This document shows, in pieces, positions 1 through 8,562 of a stretch of 64,000 nt of DNA. Position numbers and translations under genes: made by a program. Source of the stretch: Nocardioides marmoribigeumensis (GTDB lineage Bacteria > Actinomycetota > Actinomycetes > Propionibacteriales > Nocardioidaceae); NCBI RefSeq assembly GCF_031458325.1, contig NZ_JAVDYG010000001.1, positions 2,790,001-2,854,000 of the forward strand, written 5' to 3'. The first letter of the stretch is position 1; every line of letters begins with the position of its first letter. The notes beneath the pieces are model-generated. The model was not told the origin of the DNA. It searched no databases and saw nothing but the letters and a program-made list of their open reading frames with translations.

Positions 1-90
1 CTCCACGGCGCCAGGCTAGGCGGCATCGGGGCCGCCGGACGGCCGCCACACCGGCGCCGCTGCCAGCCAGGGGTCTGAGAGGGTGTGGCC

Positions 91-1170
91 ATGAACCGCC
101 GCTCGATCGCCACGGTGACCGCCGTCGCCGCCGTCGTGGTGCTCGCGGTCGGGATCGTGCGGTCGCCGATGCCCTACGTCACGATGCAGCCCGGTCCCAC
201 GGTCGACGTCCTCGGCACCTACCGCGGCGAGCCGATCGTCGAGGTGGACGGCACGCGGTCCTACCCGCCCGACGGCAACCTGCGCCTGGTCACGGTCTCC
301 GAGTCGACCCCCGACCACTCGGTGCTGCTGCCCGAGGCGCTGCAGGCGTGGTTCGACAAGGACGCGGCCCTCATCCCGCGCGACGCGGTCTACCCCGACG
401 ACGCCACCAGCGAGTCCGAGCGCGCGTTGTCGTCCGCCCAGATGGTGACCTCGCAGGACACCGCCGTGGCCGCGGCGCTGCGGCGGCTGGGCTACCACCT
501 GCGCACGTTCCCCGAGGTGATCGGGCTGTCCCCGGGAGGCCCCTCGGCCGGCAAGCTCGAGCTGCGCGACCGCCTGCGCTCGATCGCGGGCAAGCCGACG
601 CCCACGCTGCGCTCGGTCTTCGAGGCGCTCAAGGGCGTCGAGCCCGGCGCGACCGTCACGGTCGTGGTGGACCGTGGCTCGTTCGCGGACCCGACGCGCA
701 AGCGCCTGCGCATCACCACGGTCCGTGATCCCGACCCGGCCAACGGGGGACGGGCCCTGATCGGCATCTTCCCGGGCACCGGCTACCGCTTCCCGTTCAA
801 GGTCTCCGTGGGCATCGACGAGGGCATCGGCGGCCCCAGCGCCGGGCTGATGTTCTCCCTGGCCATCTACGACACCCTCACGCCCGGCGACCTGACCGGC
901 GGCGAGGACGTCGCCGGCACCGGGACGATCTCCGACCGGGGCGTCGTGGGGGCCATCGGCGGCATCCAGCAGAAGATCGTCGGCGCCCAGCGCGACGGCG
1001 CCACGCTCTTCCTCGTCCCGCCGGACAACTGCGCCGACGCGCTCGGCGCCCCGGTCGACGACCAGGACATCCGCCTGGTCAAGGCCCCCACGCTCAAGTC
1101 CGCGATCAACTCGCTGACCGCCTATGCCAAGGACCCCGACGCCGACCTGCCGAGGTGCACGCATGACTGA
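91..1170 (+). CDS. Secreted/membrane-anchored PDZ-Lon protease (YlbL family)
   Basis: A 359-residue serine protease of the YlbL family, thought to act on the outer face of the membrane. It has one N-terminal membrane anchor (about residues 5-22), a PDZ domain (about 130-205) and a C-terminal Lon-type (S16) proteolytic domain. The Ser of GGPSAG (S250) and the Lys of QQKIVG (K295) fit the Ser-Lys dyad. I chose ATG at 91 because a GAGAGGG ribosome site ends 7 bases before it; a GTG at 85 would overlap that site. The first 90 bases of the window show no supportable gene. The stop overlaps the next start. Confidence 0.93.
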   Translation: MNRRSIATVTAVAAVVVLAVGIVRSPMPYVTMQPGPTVDVLGTYRGEPIVEVDGTRSYPPDGNLRLVTVSESTPDHSVLLPEALQAWFDKDAALIPRDAVYPDDATSESERALSSAQMVTSQDTAVAAALRRLGYHLRTFPEVIGLSPGGPSAGKLELRDRLRSIAGKPTPTLRSVFEALKGVEPGATVTVVVDRGSFADPTRKRLRITTVRDPDPANGGRALIGIFPGTGYRFPFKVSVGIDEGIGGPSAGLMFSLAIYDTLTPGDLTGGEDVAGTGTISDRGVVGAIGGIQQKIVGAQRDGATLFLVPPDNCADALGAPVDDQDIRLVKAPTLKSAINSLTAYAKDPDADLPRCTHD

Positions 1171-1876
1171 CCAGCCCACCCCCCAGCCCGAGCCGGGCAC
1201 GCCCGCCGAGCACGACGAGCACGACGAGCACGAGGAGCTCCGCCCGGCGATCGACCCGACCCTGCGCGGGGCGGTGCTCGAGCTGGAGCAGCACGCCGCG
1301 GCCGCCGGCTGGGACCAGCCCGCCCAGCTGTTCGCGCTCGTGCCGGCCGGTGAGCTCGTCGCCCAGGACCCCGACATGGCCGCGCTGGTCGGGCTCGGTC
1401 CCGACACCGACCCCGGCGTCCTCGTGACCGTCGAGCAGGGCGAGCTGCCCCCCGAGGTCCCGCTCGAGGAGCTGCTCGCGCAGATCGAGTGGCCCGAGGA
1501 GGTGCGGGGCGCTGCCGTCGTGGTCGAGCGCCTCGTCCTGCCCCCGTCCGCGGGCGAGGTCCCGGTCGACCCGGAGGAGGCGGCGGCCTTCGCGGCCGGC
1601 CACCCCGACCGCGAGGAGGTGCGCATCGTCGCCGCCGCCCGCAGGCCGCAGGCCGGCACGCCGGCAGGGTCGCCCGGGTCGACGTACTGCGCGATGCGGC
1701 TGCGCTCGCGCGACGACGACTTCGCCGTGCTCGAGGCACCCGACCTGGTGCCCGGGCTGCTCGACCTGCTGCTCAGCACCCTGGGCGCGGCCCCCCAGAC
1801 CCCCGGCACCCAGACCCCCGGCACCGAGACCCCCGGCACCGAGACTCCCGGCACCGAGACCCCCGAGGACCAGTGA
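1163..1876 (+). CDS. PPA1309 family protein
   Basis: A 237-residue acidic, apparently cytosolic protein of the PPA1309 family, which in actinobacteria usually sits between the YlbL protease and a UPF0182 protein, as here. No biochemical role is known to me. ATG at 1163 overlaps the upstream stop and follows CGAGG at a good distance, which suggests translational coupling. The N-terminus is an Asp/Glu/His-rich tail (EHDEHDEHEE). The last 25 residues are a low-complexity run of TPGT(E/Q) units encoded by a 15-bp tandem repeat, so the end of the protein may vary in length between strains. Confidence 0.85.
   Translation: MTDQPTPQPEPGTPAEHDEHDEHEELRPAIDPTLRGAVLELEQHAAAAGWDQPAQLFALVPAGELVAQDPDMAALVGLGPDTDPGVLVTVEQGELPPEVPLEELLAQIEWPEEVRGAAVVVERLVLPPSAGEVPVDPEEAAAFAAGHPDREEVRIVAAARRPQAGTPAGSPGSTYCAMRLRSRDDDFAVLEAPDLVPGLLDLLLSTLGAAPQTPGTQTPGTETPGTETPGTETPEDQ
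1801..1860 (+). repeat. 15-bp tandem repeat, four copies
   Basis: Four head-to-tail 15-bp units (consensus CCCCGGCACCGAGAC) lie at 1801, 1816, 1831 and 1846, with one or two differences between copies. They are in frame in the PPA1309 gene and encode repeated Pro-Gly-Thr-Glu/Gln-Thr. Because the unit is a multiple of three, copy-number change would lengthen or shorten the tail without a frameshift. Confidence 0.95.
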
Positions 1877-1883
1877 GGTCGAG

Positions 1884-4800
1884 ATGAGCGGACTCTTCCC
1901 CGACGACGCCTACGACGGCCCGGCCCAGCCGCCGCCGCCGGCCCGCCCGCAGCGGCGGCGCGCGCTGCTCTACACCGCCCTGGTGATGGTGGCGCTGTTC
2001 TTCGCCTTCTCCGCGTTCACCTCGATCTGGACCGACCGGCTGTGGTTCTCCAGCGTCGACTACCCCCAGGTGTTCCGCACGGTCATCGCCACCCGCGTGA
2101 TCCTCTTCATCGTCTTCGGCGCGCTCTTCGGCGGGTTCGTGGCGGCCAACATCGCGATCGCGTTCCGCGTCCGTCCGGTCTTCCGGCCGCGGGCCTCCGA
2201 GCTCAGCCTCAACCAGTACCGCGACGTCGTCGAGCCGATGGGCCGCCTGCTCGTCATCGGCCTCGGCATCCTGCTCGGCCTCATGGCCGGCGGCTCCGCG
2301 GCCGGTGAGTGGCGCCAGTTCCTGATGTGGCGCAACGGCACGGACTTCGGCACCAAGGACCCCTACTTCAAGAGGGACATCGGCTTCTTCGTCTTCTCGC
2401 TGCCGTGGTTCCACTACGTGGTCAACCTGCTGCTGATGATGACCGTGCTCGGGCTCGTGGCCGCGATCGTCACGCACTACCTCTTCGGCGGCATCCGGCT
2501 GCAGAACCCGGCGGGGGAGAAGGTCACCGAGGCCGCCCAGGTGCAGTTCTCGGTGCTGCTCGGCATCTTCGTGCTGGTCAAGGCGGTCGACTACTGGCTA
2601 GACCGCTTCGACCTCACCACCGACCAGGGGCGGCGGTTCACCGGCATCAACTACACCGCCTTCCACGCGGTGCTGCCGGCCAAGAACATCCTGATGTTCA
2701 TCTCGGTCATCTGCGCGCTGCTGTTCTTCGCCAACATCGCGCGCCGCACGTGGCTGCTCCCGGCGATGAGCCTCGGCATGCTGGTGCTCTCCGCGGTGCT
2801 CCTCGGCGCCGTGTGGCCGGGCATCGTCTGGCAGTTCCAGGTCCGTCCCTCCGAGCCCGACAAGGAGGAGCCGTTCCTGTCCCACAACATCCAGGCCACA
2901 CGGGCGGCGTACGACGTCGACGGGCTCAAGGAGCAGGACTACGACGCGACGGTCAACGTGACCGGCAAGCAGCTGCGGGCCAGCGCCGAGTCGCTGCCCG
3001 GCATCCGCCTGATCGACCCCCAGCGGATGAGCGCGGCGTTCGACGAGCTGCAGCAGGTGCGCGGCTACTACAGCGTCGCGAGCGTCCTCGACGTCGACCG
3101 CTACAACATCGACGGCAAGGACCGCGACATCGTCCTCGGCGTGCGCGAGCTCGACCAGACCCGGCTGGCGGAGTCGCAGCGCAACTGGGCCAACGAGCAC
3201 ACCGTCTACACCCACGGCTACGGCGTCATCGCGGCCTACGGCAACAACCGCCAAGCCGACGACTCGCCCAACACGACCGGCCAGCCGCCGTGGGCCGAGC
3301 GCGACCTGCCGCCGCAGGGGGACCTGACCAACCTGTCCAAGCCCGACGGCTACGAGGGTCGCATCTACTTCGGGGAGAAGTCGCCGGCGTACTCCATCGT
3401 CGGCAAGGCCAAGGACAACGGCAAGGACGTCGAGCTCGACATCCCCGAGGAGGTCGCGGGCACCCGCGGCAACACGACGTACGACGGCGCCGACGGCGTG
3501 CCGATCGGCGGGCTGTTCAACAAGCTCCTCTACGCCGCGAAGTACGGCGACGCCAACATCCTGCTCTCGAGCCGGGTCAACGAGAACTCCAAGATCCTCT
3601 ACGTCCGCAACCCGCGTGACCGCGTGGAGAAGGTCGCCCCCTGGCTGACCGTGGACGGCGACCCCTATCCCGCCGTGGTGGACGACCGGGTCCAGTGGAT
3701 CCTCGACGGCTACACGATGACCGACCGCTACCCCAACTCCGAGCGCGACTCCTTCGAGTCGATGATCTCCGACGCGCTGACCCCGCAGACGTCCTACGTC
3801 ACGCTGCCGACCGACCAGATCAACTACATGCGCAACTCGGTCAAGGTCACCGTCGACGCCTACGACGGCACGGTCCGGATCTACCAGTGGCAGAGCGACC
3901 CGATCCTCGAGACGTGGAAGAAGATCTTCCCCGGCCTGGTGCTGCCCGAGAAGGAGATCTCGCCGGACCTGATGCAGCACCTGCGCTACCCCGAGGACAT
4001 GTTCAAGGTGCAGCGCAGCATCCTGGCGAAGTACCACGTCACCAGGGCCCAGGACTTCTACAAGGGCACCGACCTGTGGACCGTCCCACAGGACCCCGCG
4101 CAGCAGTCGAGCAAGCAGCCGCCCTACCGCCTGTCGGTGCAGCTGCCGCCCGAGGGGGAGCGGGCGCTGCCGGGCGCCGACACCAGCGAGACCAAGGCCC
4201 CGGTCGACGAGACCCCGCCGGCGCCGGTCTTCTCGCTGACCAGCGTCTACGCGCCGAACAACCGCGACAACCTGGCGTCGTTCATCTCGGTGAACTCCGA
4301 CGCGACGAGTCCCGACTACGGCGAGATGCGCGTCCTGCGGCTGCCCGACGACACCGCCGTCCAGGGCCCGGCGCAGGTGGCCAACACCTTCGCCTCCGAC
4401 AACCGCATCCAGGACGTGCTGGCGCCGATCAAGATCAACTCCTCGATCGTCTACGGCAACCTGCTCACCCTCCCGGTGGGCGGCGGCCTGCTCTACGTCC
4501 AGCCGGTCTACGCGGTCAACCCGACCGGTCAGGGCACCTACCCGGTGCTGCGGTTCGTGCTGGCCTCGTTCGGCCAGGACGCCGGCTACGGCACCACGCT
4601 CAAGGGTGCGCTGGACGACGTGCTGGACAAGGCCGGCGGCGGCTCGCTGCCCGACGACAGCGGCACCGGCACCGACGGGGGCGCCGGCGACAACGGTGAC
4701 AACGGCGACAACGGCGGGAAGGGCAACGGGCAGGTCAGCCCTCAGGTGCTCGACCTGCTGCGCCAGGCCGACGCGAAGTACGACGCCGCCGAGCGTGCGC

Positions 4801-4892
4801 TCAAGAAGGGCGACACCGTCGGGTGGGCCCGCAGCACCCGGCAGGCCGAGGACCTGGTCCGCCAGGCCCTGGCCGCCGCCCAGTCCGGCTGA
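1884..4892 (+). CDS. UPF0182 family large membrane protein
   Basis: A 1002-residue member of UPF0182, a family widespread in actinobacteria with no assigned function. About seven membrane helices lie in the first 320 residues (for example 28-48, 62-87, 115-135, 165-195, 222-240, 268-288, 294-315). A long extracytoplasmic domain of about 580 residues follows. Then come an Asn/Gly/Asp-rich linker (GDNGDNGDNGG) and a C-terminal helical segment rich in Ala, Lys and Arg. Length and layout are normal for the family. It starts 7 bases after the PPA1309 stop with GAGGTCGAG upstream and is probably the last gene of the three-gene operon, since a strong hairpin follows. Confidence 0.92.
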   Translation: MSGLFPDDAYDGPAQPPPPARPQRRRALLYTALVMVALFFAFSAFTSIWTDRLWFSSVDYPQVFRTVIATRVILFIVFGALFGGFVAANIAIAFRVRPVFRPRASELSLNQYRDVVEPMGRLLVIGLGILLGLMAGGSAAGEWRQFLMWRNGTDFGTKDPYFKRDIGFFVFSLPWFHYVVNLLLMMTVLGLVAAIVTHYLFGGIRLQNPAGEKVTEAAQVQFSVLLGIFVLVKAVDYWLDRFDLTTDQGRRFTGINYTAFHAVLPAKNILMFISVICALLFFANIARRTWLLPAMSLGMLVLSAVLLGAVWPGIVWQFQVRPSEPDKEEPFLSHNIQATRAAYDVDGLKEQDYDATVNVTGKQLRASAESLPGIRLIDPQRMSAAFDELQQVRGYYSVASVLDVDRYNIDGKDRDIVLGVRELDQTRLAESQRNWANEHTVYTHGYGVIAAYGNNRQADDSPNTTGQPPWAERDLPPQGDLTNLSKPDGYEGRIYFGEKSPAYSIVGKAKDNGKDVELDIPEEVAGTRGNTTYDGADGVPIGGLFNKLLYAAKYGDANILLSSRVNENSKILYVRNPRDRVEKVAPWLTVDGDPYPAVVDDRVQWILDGYTMTDRYPNSERDSFESMISDALTPQTSYVTLPTDQINYMRNSVKVTVDAYDGTVRIYQWQSDPILETWKKIFPGLVLPEKEISPDLMQHLRYPEDMFKVQRSILAKYHVTRAQDFYKGTDLWTVPQDPAQQSSKQPPYRLSVQLPPEGERALPGADTSETKAPVDETPPAPVFSLTSVYAPNNRDNLASFISVNSDATSPDYGEMRVLRLPDDTAVQGPAQVANTFASDNRIQDVLAPIKINSSIVYGNLLTLPVGGGLLYVQPVYAVNPTGQGTYPVLRFVLASFGQDAGYGTTLKGALDDVLDKAGGGSLPDDSGTGTDGGAGDNGDNGDNGGKGNGQVSPQVLDLLRQADAKYDAAERALKKGDTVGWARSTRQAEDLVRQALAAAQSG

Positions 4893-4897
4893 GCCGC

Positions 4898-4928
4898 GGC
4901 CGGGCTCGGGGGACCCCCGGGCCCGGCC
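4898..4928 (+). terminator. Hairpin terminator between convergent genes
   Basis: Two 15-base arms (GGCCGGGCTCGGGGG at 4898-4912 and CCCCCGGGCCCGGCC at 4914-4928) pair completely apart from one T-G wobble. There is no T-run, as is common for terminators in GC-rich actinobacteria. It sits 6 bases past the UPF0182 stop and 14 bases before the stop of the facing hemerythrin gene, so it can serve both strands. Confidence 0.8.
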
Positions 4929-4941
4929 CGTGCCCAGGTGG

Positions 4942-5442
4942 CTACTTGATGACCGCGTCCACGGTCTTCTTGAGGGCGCTCGGCTGCGAGGGCTTGCGGG
5001 GGGCCTTCTTGCGCGCCAGCTCGAGGTTCGCGCCGAGGTCCTGGAGCGCCTTGCGGCCGAGGGCCTCCCGGACCTTGGGGAACCACTCCTGCTCCTCCTC
5101 CTCGATGTGGTGGCGCACGTTCTCGATGAGGACGGTCGTCTTGGCGTCGAACCGCTCGGCGTCGGGCTTCATCCCGACCAGCTCCATGACGAGCAGGTCG
5201 GCGACGTGGTGCTCCTCGTAGGACTCGTCGATGTCGCCCTCGAGGTCGGGGACGAGCTCGCGGACGCGGGGATACATCACCTCGTTCTCGATGTAGGTGT
5301 GCACCGTGAGCAGCTCGATGATCCGGTCGACCAGGCGACCCTTCTCCTTGTGTGCCTGCTCGCCGGCCTTCTCGAACGCCTTGAAGGCCTTCTCGATCTC
5401 CTTGTGGTCCTGACGGAGCAGGACGATGGCATCTGTCGACAT
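4942..5442 (-). CDS. Hemerythrin domain-containing protein
   Basis: A 166-residue cytosolic four-helix protein that probably binds a di-iron centre and senses or stores oxygen or nitric oxide. The ligand pattern is visible: H13 (QDHKE), H48 and E52 (HTYIENE), H78/H79 (EEHH) and H111/H112 with E116 (RHHIEEEE). The C-terminal 30 residues are Lys/Pro/Ala-rich and lie outside the fold. The gene is alone on its strand, convergent with the UPF0182 gene and divergent from the Tad locus. Nothing around it hints at a partner. Confidence 0.9.
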   Translation of the reverse strand: MSTDAIVLLRQDHKEIEKAFKAFEKAGEQAHKEKGRLVDRIIELLTVHTYIENEVMYPRVRELVPDLEGDIDESYEEHHVADLLVMELVGMKPDAERFDAKTTVLIENVRHHIEEEEQEWFPKVREALGRKALQDLGANLELARKKAPRKPSQPSALKKTVDAVIK

Positions 5443-5665
5443 GCCGCGTGGTGTCCCGGCAGGCCCTTCGCCAAACCGGGGCTGTCGCCCTTGCCCACCG
5501 GGGAGGTCCGTCCTCCGAACGGCCGAGTGTGAATTGCGGACAAGCCGGGCATAGTGCTCCCGGACAGGTGGGGGGAGCCGTTCGGCCCGACTGGGGCGAT
5601 ACGGGCTGAACCGGATACCCTCGCGCTCGCATCGTCATCTGGGGAACGAGGGGGACGCACCACTC
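5443..5665. other. Divergent intergenic region, hemerythrin / Tad locus
   Basis: This 223-base gap must hold the promoters for the hemerythrin gene and for the pilus operon. I see no convincing -35/-10 pair. It has modest inverted repeats (for example around 5545-5570), and a GAACGAGGGGGA ribosome site lies 9-20 bases before the ATG at 5666. I looked for a c-di-GMP aptamer, which would make sense ahead of pili, and did not find one. Confidence 0.5.
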
Positions 5666-6346
5666 ATGAGCACCGTCACCGGCCCGGCGCCCGCCCGCGG
5701 ACGCCTGCCCGTCGCCCGTCGTGACCGGCGTCCCGCCCTGGCGGCCCTGGCCCTCCTGCTCGTGCTCGTCGGGGCCCTGGGCAGCGCGCTCGTGGCCTAC
5801 CGCAGCGGGAGCCGCGAGGAGGTGCTGGTCGCCCGTCAGGACATCGAGGTCGGGCAGGTCGTCACCGCCGCCGACCTGACGACCGCGCGGGTGGCCGCGG
5901 ACGGCGGGGCCACGGTCGACGCGGCCGCGATCAGGAACTTCATCGGCACCCACGCGGTCGCCTACGTCCCCCAGGGCACGCTGGTCAACCGGTTCATGTT
6001 CACCGGCGAGAGGATCGTGCCGGCGGGCGCCCAAGTGGTGGGAGTGGTCGTCGACATCACCCGCCGCACGACCGAGCGGCTCAGGTCGGGTGACGTGGTC
6101 CAGCTCGTCTACGTCTCGGGCTCGGGTGACCAGTCCAGCGGGGCGGCCCAGCCCGGCGACTCGATCGTCCGCGCGGCCAAGGTGGTCGCCGTGGGCAGTG
6201 GCGGTGGCTCCGGCCAGCTCAGCGTCTCGGTGCTGGTGCCCGACAAGGACGCGGGTGCGGTCGCCGACCTGGCCTCGAGCAACAGCATCGCCCTGACCCT
6301 CCTGCCCGCGGGCACCACGCCGGTCGTCGACCTGGTCAAGAGGTGA
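5666..6346 (+). CDS. SAF domain protein, CpaB/RcpC-like pilus assembly
   Basis: A 226-residue membrane-anchored protein with a basic N-terminus, one membrane helix (about 22-44) and a SAF domain (about 50-115: VARQDIEVGQVVTAADL). This matches CpaB/RcpC proteins of Flp/Tad pilus systems, where the SAF domain is thought to bind envelope glycans or to help the pilus pass the wall. It is the first gene of the pilus operon, 4 bases before cpaE. It is shorter than proteobacterial CpaB, which is usual in Gram-positive tad loci. Confidence 0.85.
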   Translation: MSTVTGPAPARGRLPVARRDRRPALAALALLLVLVGALGSALVAYRSGSREEVLVARQDIEVGQVVTAADLTTARVAADGGATVDAAAIRNFIGTHAVAYVPQGTLVNRFMFTGERIVPAGAQVVGVVVDITRRTTERLRSGDVVQLVYVSGSGDQSSGAAQPGDSIVRAAKVVAVGSGGGSGQLSVSVLVPDKDAGAVADLASSNSIALTLLPAGTTPVVDLVKR

Positions 6347-6350
6347 CCTG

Positions 6351-7229
6351 ATGGCCCTCGTGACCGTGATGTCGGCCAAGGGCGCGCCCGGGGCCTCCAC
6401 CACCGCCATGCTCGTGGCGGCGCTGTGGCCCCAGGACACCCTGCTGGTCGACGCCGACCCCAGCGGCGGTGACGTCGCCCTGCGCCTCCCGCGGCTGGAC
6501 GGCCGCGCCCTCGACCGCGACCGTGGCCTCCTCTCGCTCCTGCCACTGGCCCGCCGCGGTGTCACCCCCGAACTGGTGCGGGAGCACTCCCAGACCGCCC
6601 TGGGCGGCCAGCGGGTGCTCGCCGGCCTCGCCGGTCCCGAGCAGTCCCGCGCCGTGGGCCCGCTCTGGACGACCCTCGCCGAGGCGTTCGCGCGCTACCC
6701 CGGCGCCGACGTGGTCGTCGACGCCGGGCAGGTCCACTCCCAGTCACCCCATCTCGCCCTGGTCCACCATGCCGATGCGCTGCTGGTCGTCTACCGCCCC
6801 ACGGCGTGGAACGTCCTGCACACCCGCCGACGCCTCGAGGCCCTCGCCGACCACCTGTCCGACAGCCCGACCCGGGTGGGGCTCGTCGGCGTCGCGACCG
6901 CCCAGCAGAAGGCTGACTGCGAGGCGGCGGTGGCCACGATCCGCGGTGACTGGCGCTGGGTCCAGGACCTCGGCGTCGTCGCGCACGACCCCAAGGCGGT
7001 CGTGATGTTCGAGGGCGGCGAGGTCTACCGCCCCGAGCGCACGCTGCTGGCGCGCAGCGGTCGCACGCTCGCCGACGCGGCGTACGCCGAGCTGGCGCCG
7101 CTGCGCCCCGTGCCCCCGGCCGACGGGCCCGCGGCCGACCCCGACCACCCCGACCACCCCGACCACCCCGACCACCGCGAGGAGCCCGCCCCGCGGGGCG
7201 CCGACGAGACCGAGGCGGCCACCGCATGA
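6351..7229 (+). CDS. CpaE/TadZ-like ParA-MinD ATPase
   Basis: A 292-residue ParA/MinD-type ATPase that in Tad systems places the pilus machine at its cell site. The deviant Walker A lies at residues 9-17 (AKGAPGAST, an SAKGAPGAST loop), followed by DADPSGGD, the second conserved aspartate region. There is no receiver domain ahead of the ATPase, unlike CpaE of Caulobacter. The C-terminus is a proline/aspartate/histidine tail made by a 9-bp repeat. The stop overlaps the start of tadA by four bases (ATGA), so the two are translationally coupled. Confidence 0.85.
   Translation: MALVTVMSAKGAPGASTTAMLVAALWPQDTLLVDADPSGGDVALRLPRLDGRALDRDRGLLSLLPLARRGVTPELVREHSQTALGGQRVLAGLAGPEQSRAVGPLWTTLAEAFARYPGADVVVDAGQVHSQSPHLALVHHADALLVVYRPTAWNVLHTRRRLEALADHLSDSPTRVGLVGVATAQQKADCEAAVATIRGDWRWVQDLGVVAHDPKAVVMFEGGEVYRPERTLLARSGRTLADAAYAELAPLRPVPPADGPAADPDHPDHPDHPDHREEPAPRGADETEAATA
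7143..7175 (+). repeat. 9-bp tandem repeat encoding Asp-His-Pro
   Basis: GACCACCCC is repeated three and two-thirds times in frame near the end of the CpaE-like gene and encodes DHPDHPDHPDH. Repeated His/Asp could bind metal, but a simple slippage-prone linker is as likely. Confidence 0.9.
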
Positions 7230-8560
7230 GCGAGCAGCGACTGGCGACCCGCACCGCCGACCCCATGCTCGTGCGGCGGCTGCGCAGCCAGGTGGCCGAC
7301 CGGCTCAACCAGCAGCGCCGCAGCGACGAGGTCCTGGGCCGCACCCCGATGTCGGCCGAGGACGAGCGGCAGTTCGCCCGCTCGCTCATCGTGCAGGTGC
7401 TCGAGGACTACGCCCGCGGTGAGATCACCGACGGACGCACCCCGCCGACCGCCGAGGAGGAGGAGGTCGTCGCCTCCGCCGTCCACGCGGCGCTGTTCGG
7501 TGTCGGCCGGCTCCAGCCCCTGCTGGAGAACCCCGAGGTCGAGAACATCGACATCAACGGCTACGACCGCGTCTTCGTGCAGTACGCCGACGGCCGCGAG
7601 GAGCTGGCCGACCCCGTCGCCGACAGCGACGAGGAGCTGATCGAGCTGATCCAGATCCTCGCCTCGAGCGTCGGCCTGGCGTCACGTCCCTTCGACTCGG
7701 CCAACCCGCAGCTCGACCTGCGCCTGCCCGACGGCTCGCGCCTGTCGGCGGTGATGGCGGTCTGCGCGCGGCCGAGCATCTCGCTGCGGCGGGCCCGGCT
7801 GGGCAAGGTCAGTCTCGACGACCTGGTCGGCAACGGCACGATGACCGCGCAGGTCGCCTCGTTCCTCAAGGCCGCGGTCAGGGCGCGCAAGAACATCATG
7901 ATCGCGGGCTCGACCAACTCCGGGAAGACGACGCTGCTGCGTGCGCTCGCAGGTGAGATCCCGCCGCACGAGCGCCTGATCACCGTGGAGCGGGCGATGG
8001 AGCTCGGGCTGGACAAGTTCGAGGACGCCCACCCCAACGTCGTGGCCTTCGAGGAGCGGCTGCCCAACTCCGAGGGCCTCGGCGGGGTCACGATGGCCGA
8101 GCTGGTGCGGCGCTCGCTGCGGCAGAACCCCTCCCGCGTCATCGTCGGTGAGGTCCTCGGCGACGAGATCGTGACGATGCTCAACGCGATGAGCCAGGGC
8201 AACGACGGCTCGCTGTCGACGATCCACGCCAACTCCTCGCTCGAGGTGTTCAACCGCATCGCGACCTATGCCCTGCAGGCCAGCGAGCGCCTCCCGGTCG
8301 AGGCGACGCACATGCTGATCTCGGGCTCGATCAACTTCGTGGTCTTCCTCCGCAAGCGCAACGACTACCACGCCGGCGGCGGCATGAGCCGGGTCGTGGA
8401 GAGCATCCGCGAGGTGACCGGCGTCGACGGCCGCGTGCTGTCGAGCGAGGTCTTCACCGTCGGCCGCGACGGCCAGGCGGTGCCGCACGCCACGATCTCC
8501 TGCATCGACGACCTGGTCGAGCACGGCTACGAGTCCGACACCCTCGCGCGGTGGGGCTGA
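7226..8560 (+). CDS. tadA: Tad pilus assembly ATPase TadA/CpaF
   Basis: A 444-residue secretion ATPase of the type II/IV superfamily that powers Flp pilus assembly from the cytoplasm. The N-terminal domain has the usual NPEVENIDINGYDRV motif (about residues 95-109). Walker A is AGSTNSGKTTLLRAL (about 228-242), Walker B is RVIVGEVLGDEI (about 305-316), followed by the His box STIHANSS. Length is typical. It overlaps cpaE upstream, and tadB starts 2 bases after its stop. Confidence 0.95.
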   Translation: MSEQRLATRTADPMLVRRLRSQVADRLNQQRRSDEVLGRTPMSAEDERQFARSLIVQVLEDYARGEITDGRTPPTAEEEEVVASAVHAALFGVGRLQPLLENPEVENIDINGYDRVFVQYADGREELADPVADSDEELIELIQILASSVGLASRPFDSANPQLDLRLPDGSRLSAVMAVCARPSISLRRARLGKVSLDDLVGNGTMTAQVASFLKAAVRARKNIMIAGSTNSGKTTLLRALAGEIPPHERLITVERAMELGLDKFEDAHPNVVAFEERLPNSEGLGGVTMAELVRRSLRQNPSRVIVGEVLGDEIVTMLNAMSQGNDGSLSTIHANSSLEVFNRIATYALQASERLPVEATHMLISGSINFVVFLRKRNDYHAGGGMSRVVESIREVTGVDGRVLSSEVFTVGRDGQAVPHATISCIDDLVEHGYESDTLARWG

Positions 8561-8562
8561 GC

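Noticed and set aside
1-90. A gene end or start in the first 90 bases
   Set aside because: No frame on either strand gives a recognisable protein in this short stretch; an upstream neighbour beginning just outside the window is possible but not visible.
5443-5665. Possible c-di-GMP riboswitch ahead of the Tad locus
   Set aside because: I looked for the GEMM aptamer's conserved GGTGGGACGCAAAGCC-like core and did not find it.
7143-7175. Short regular repeats as a possible CRISPR array
   Set aside because: The units are contiguous and in frame within a gene, with no spacers. No CRISPR-like array or cas gene was seen anywhere in the window.
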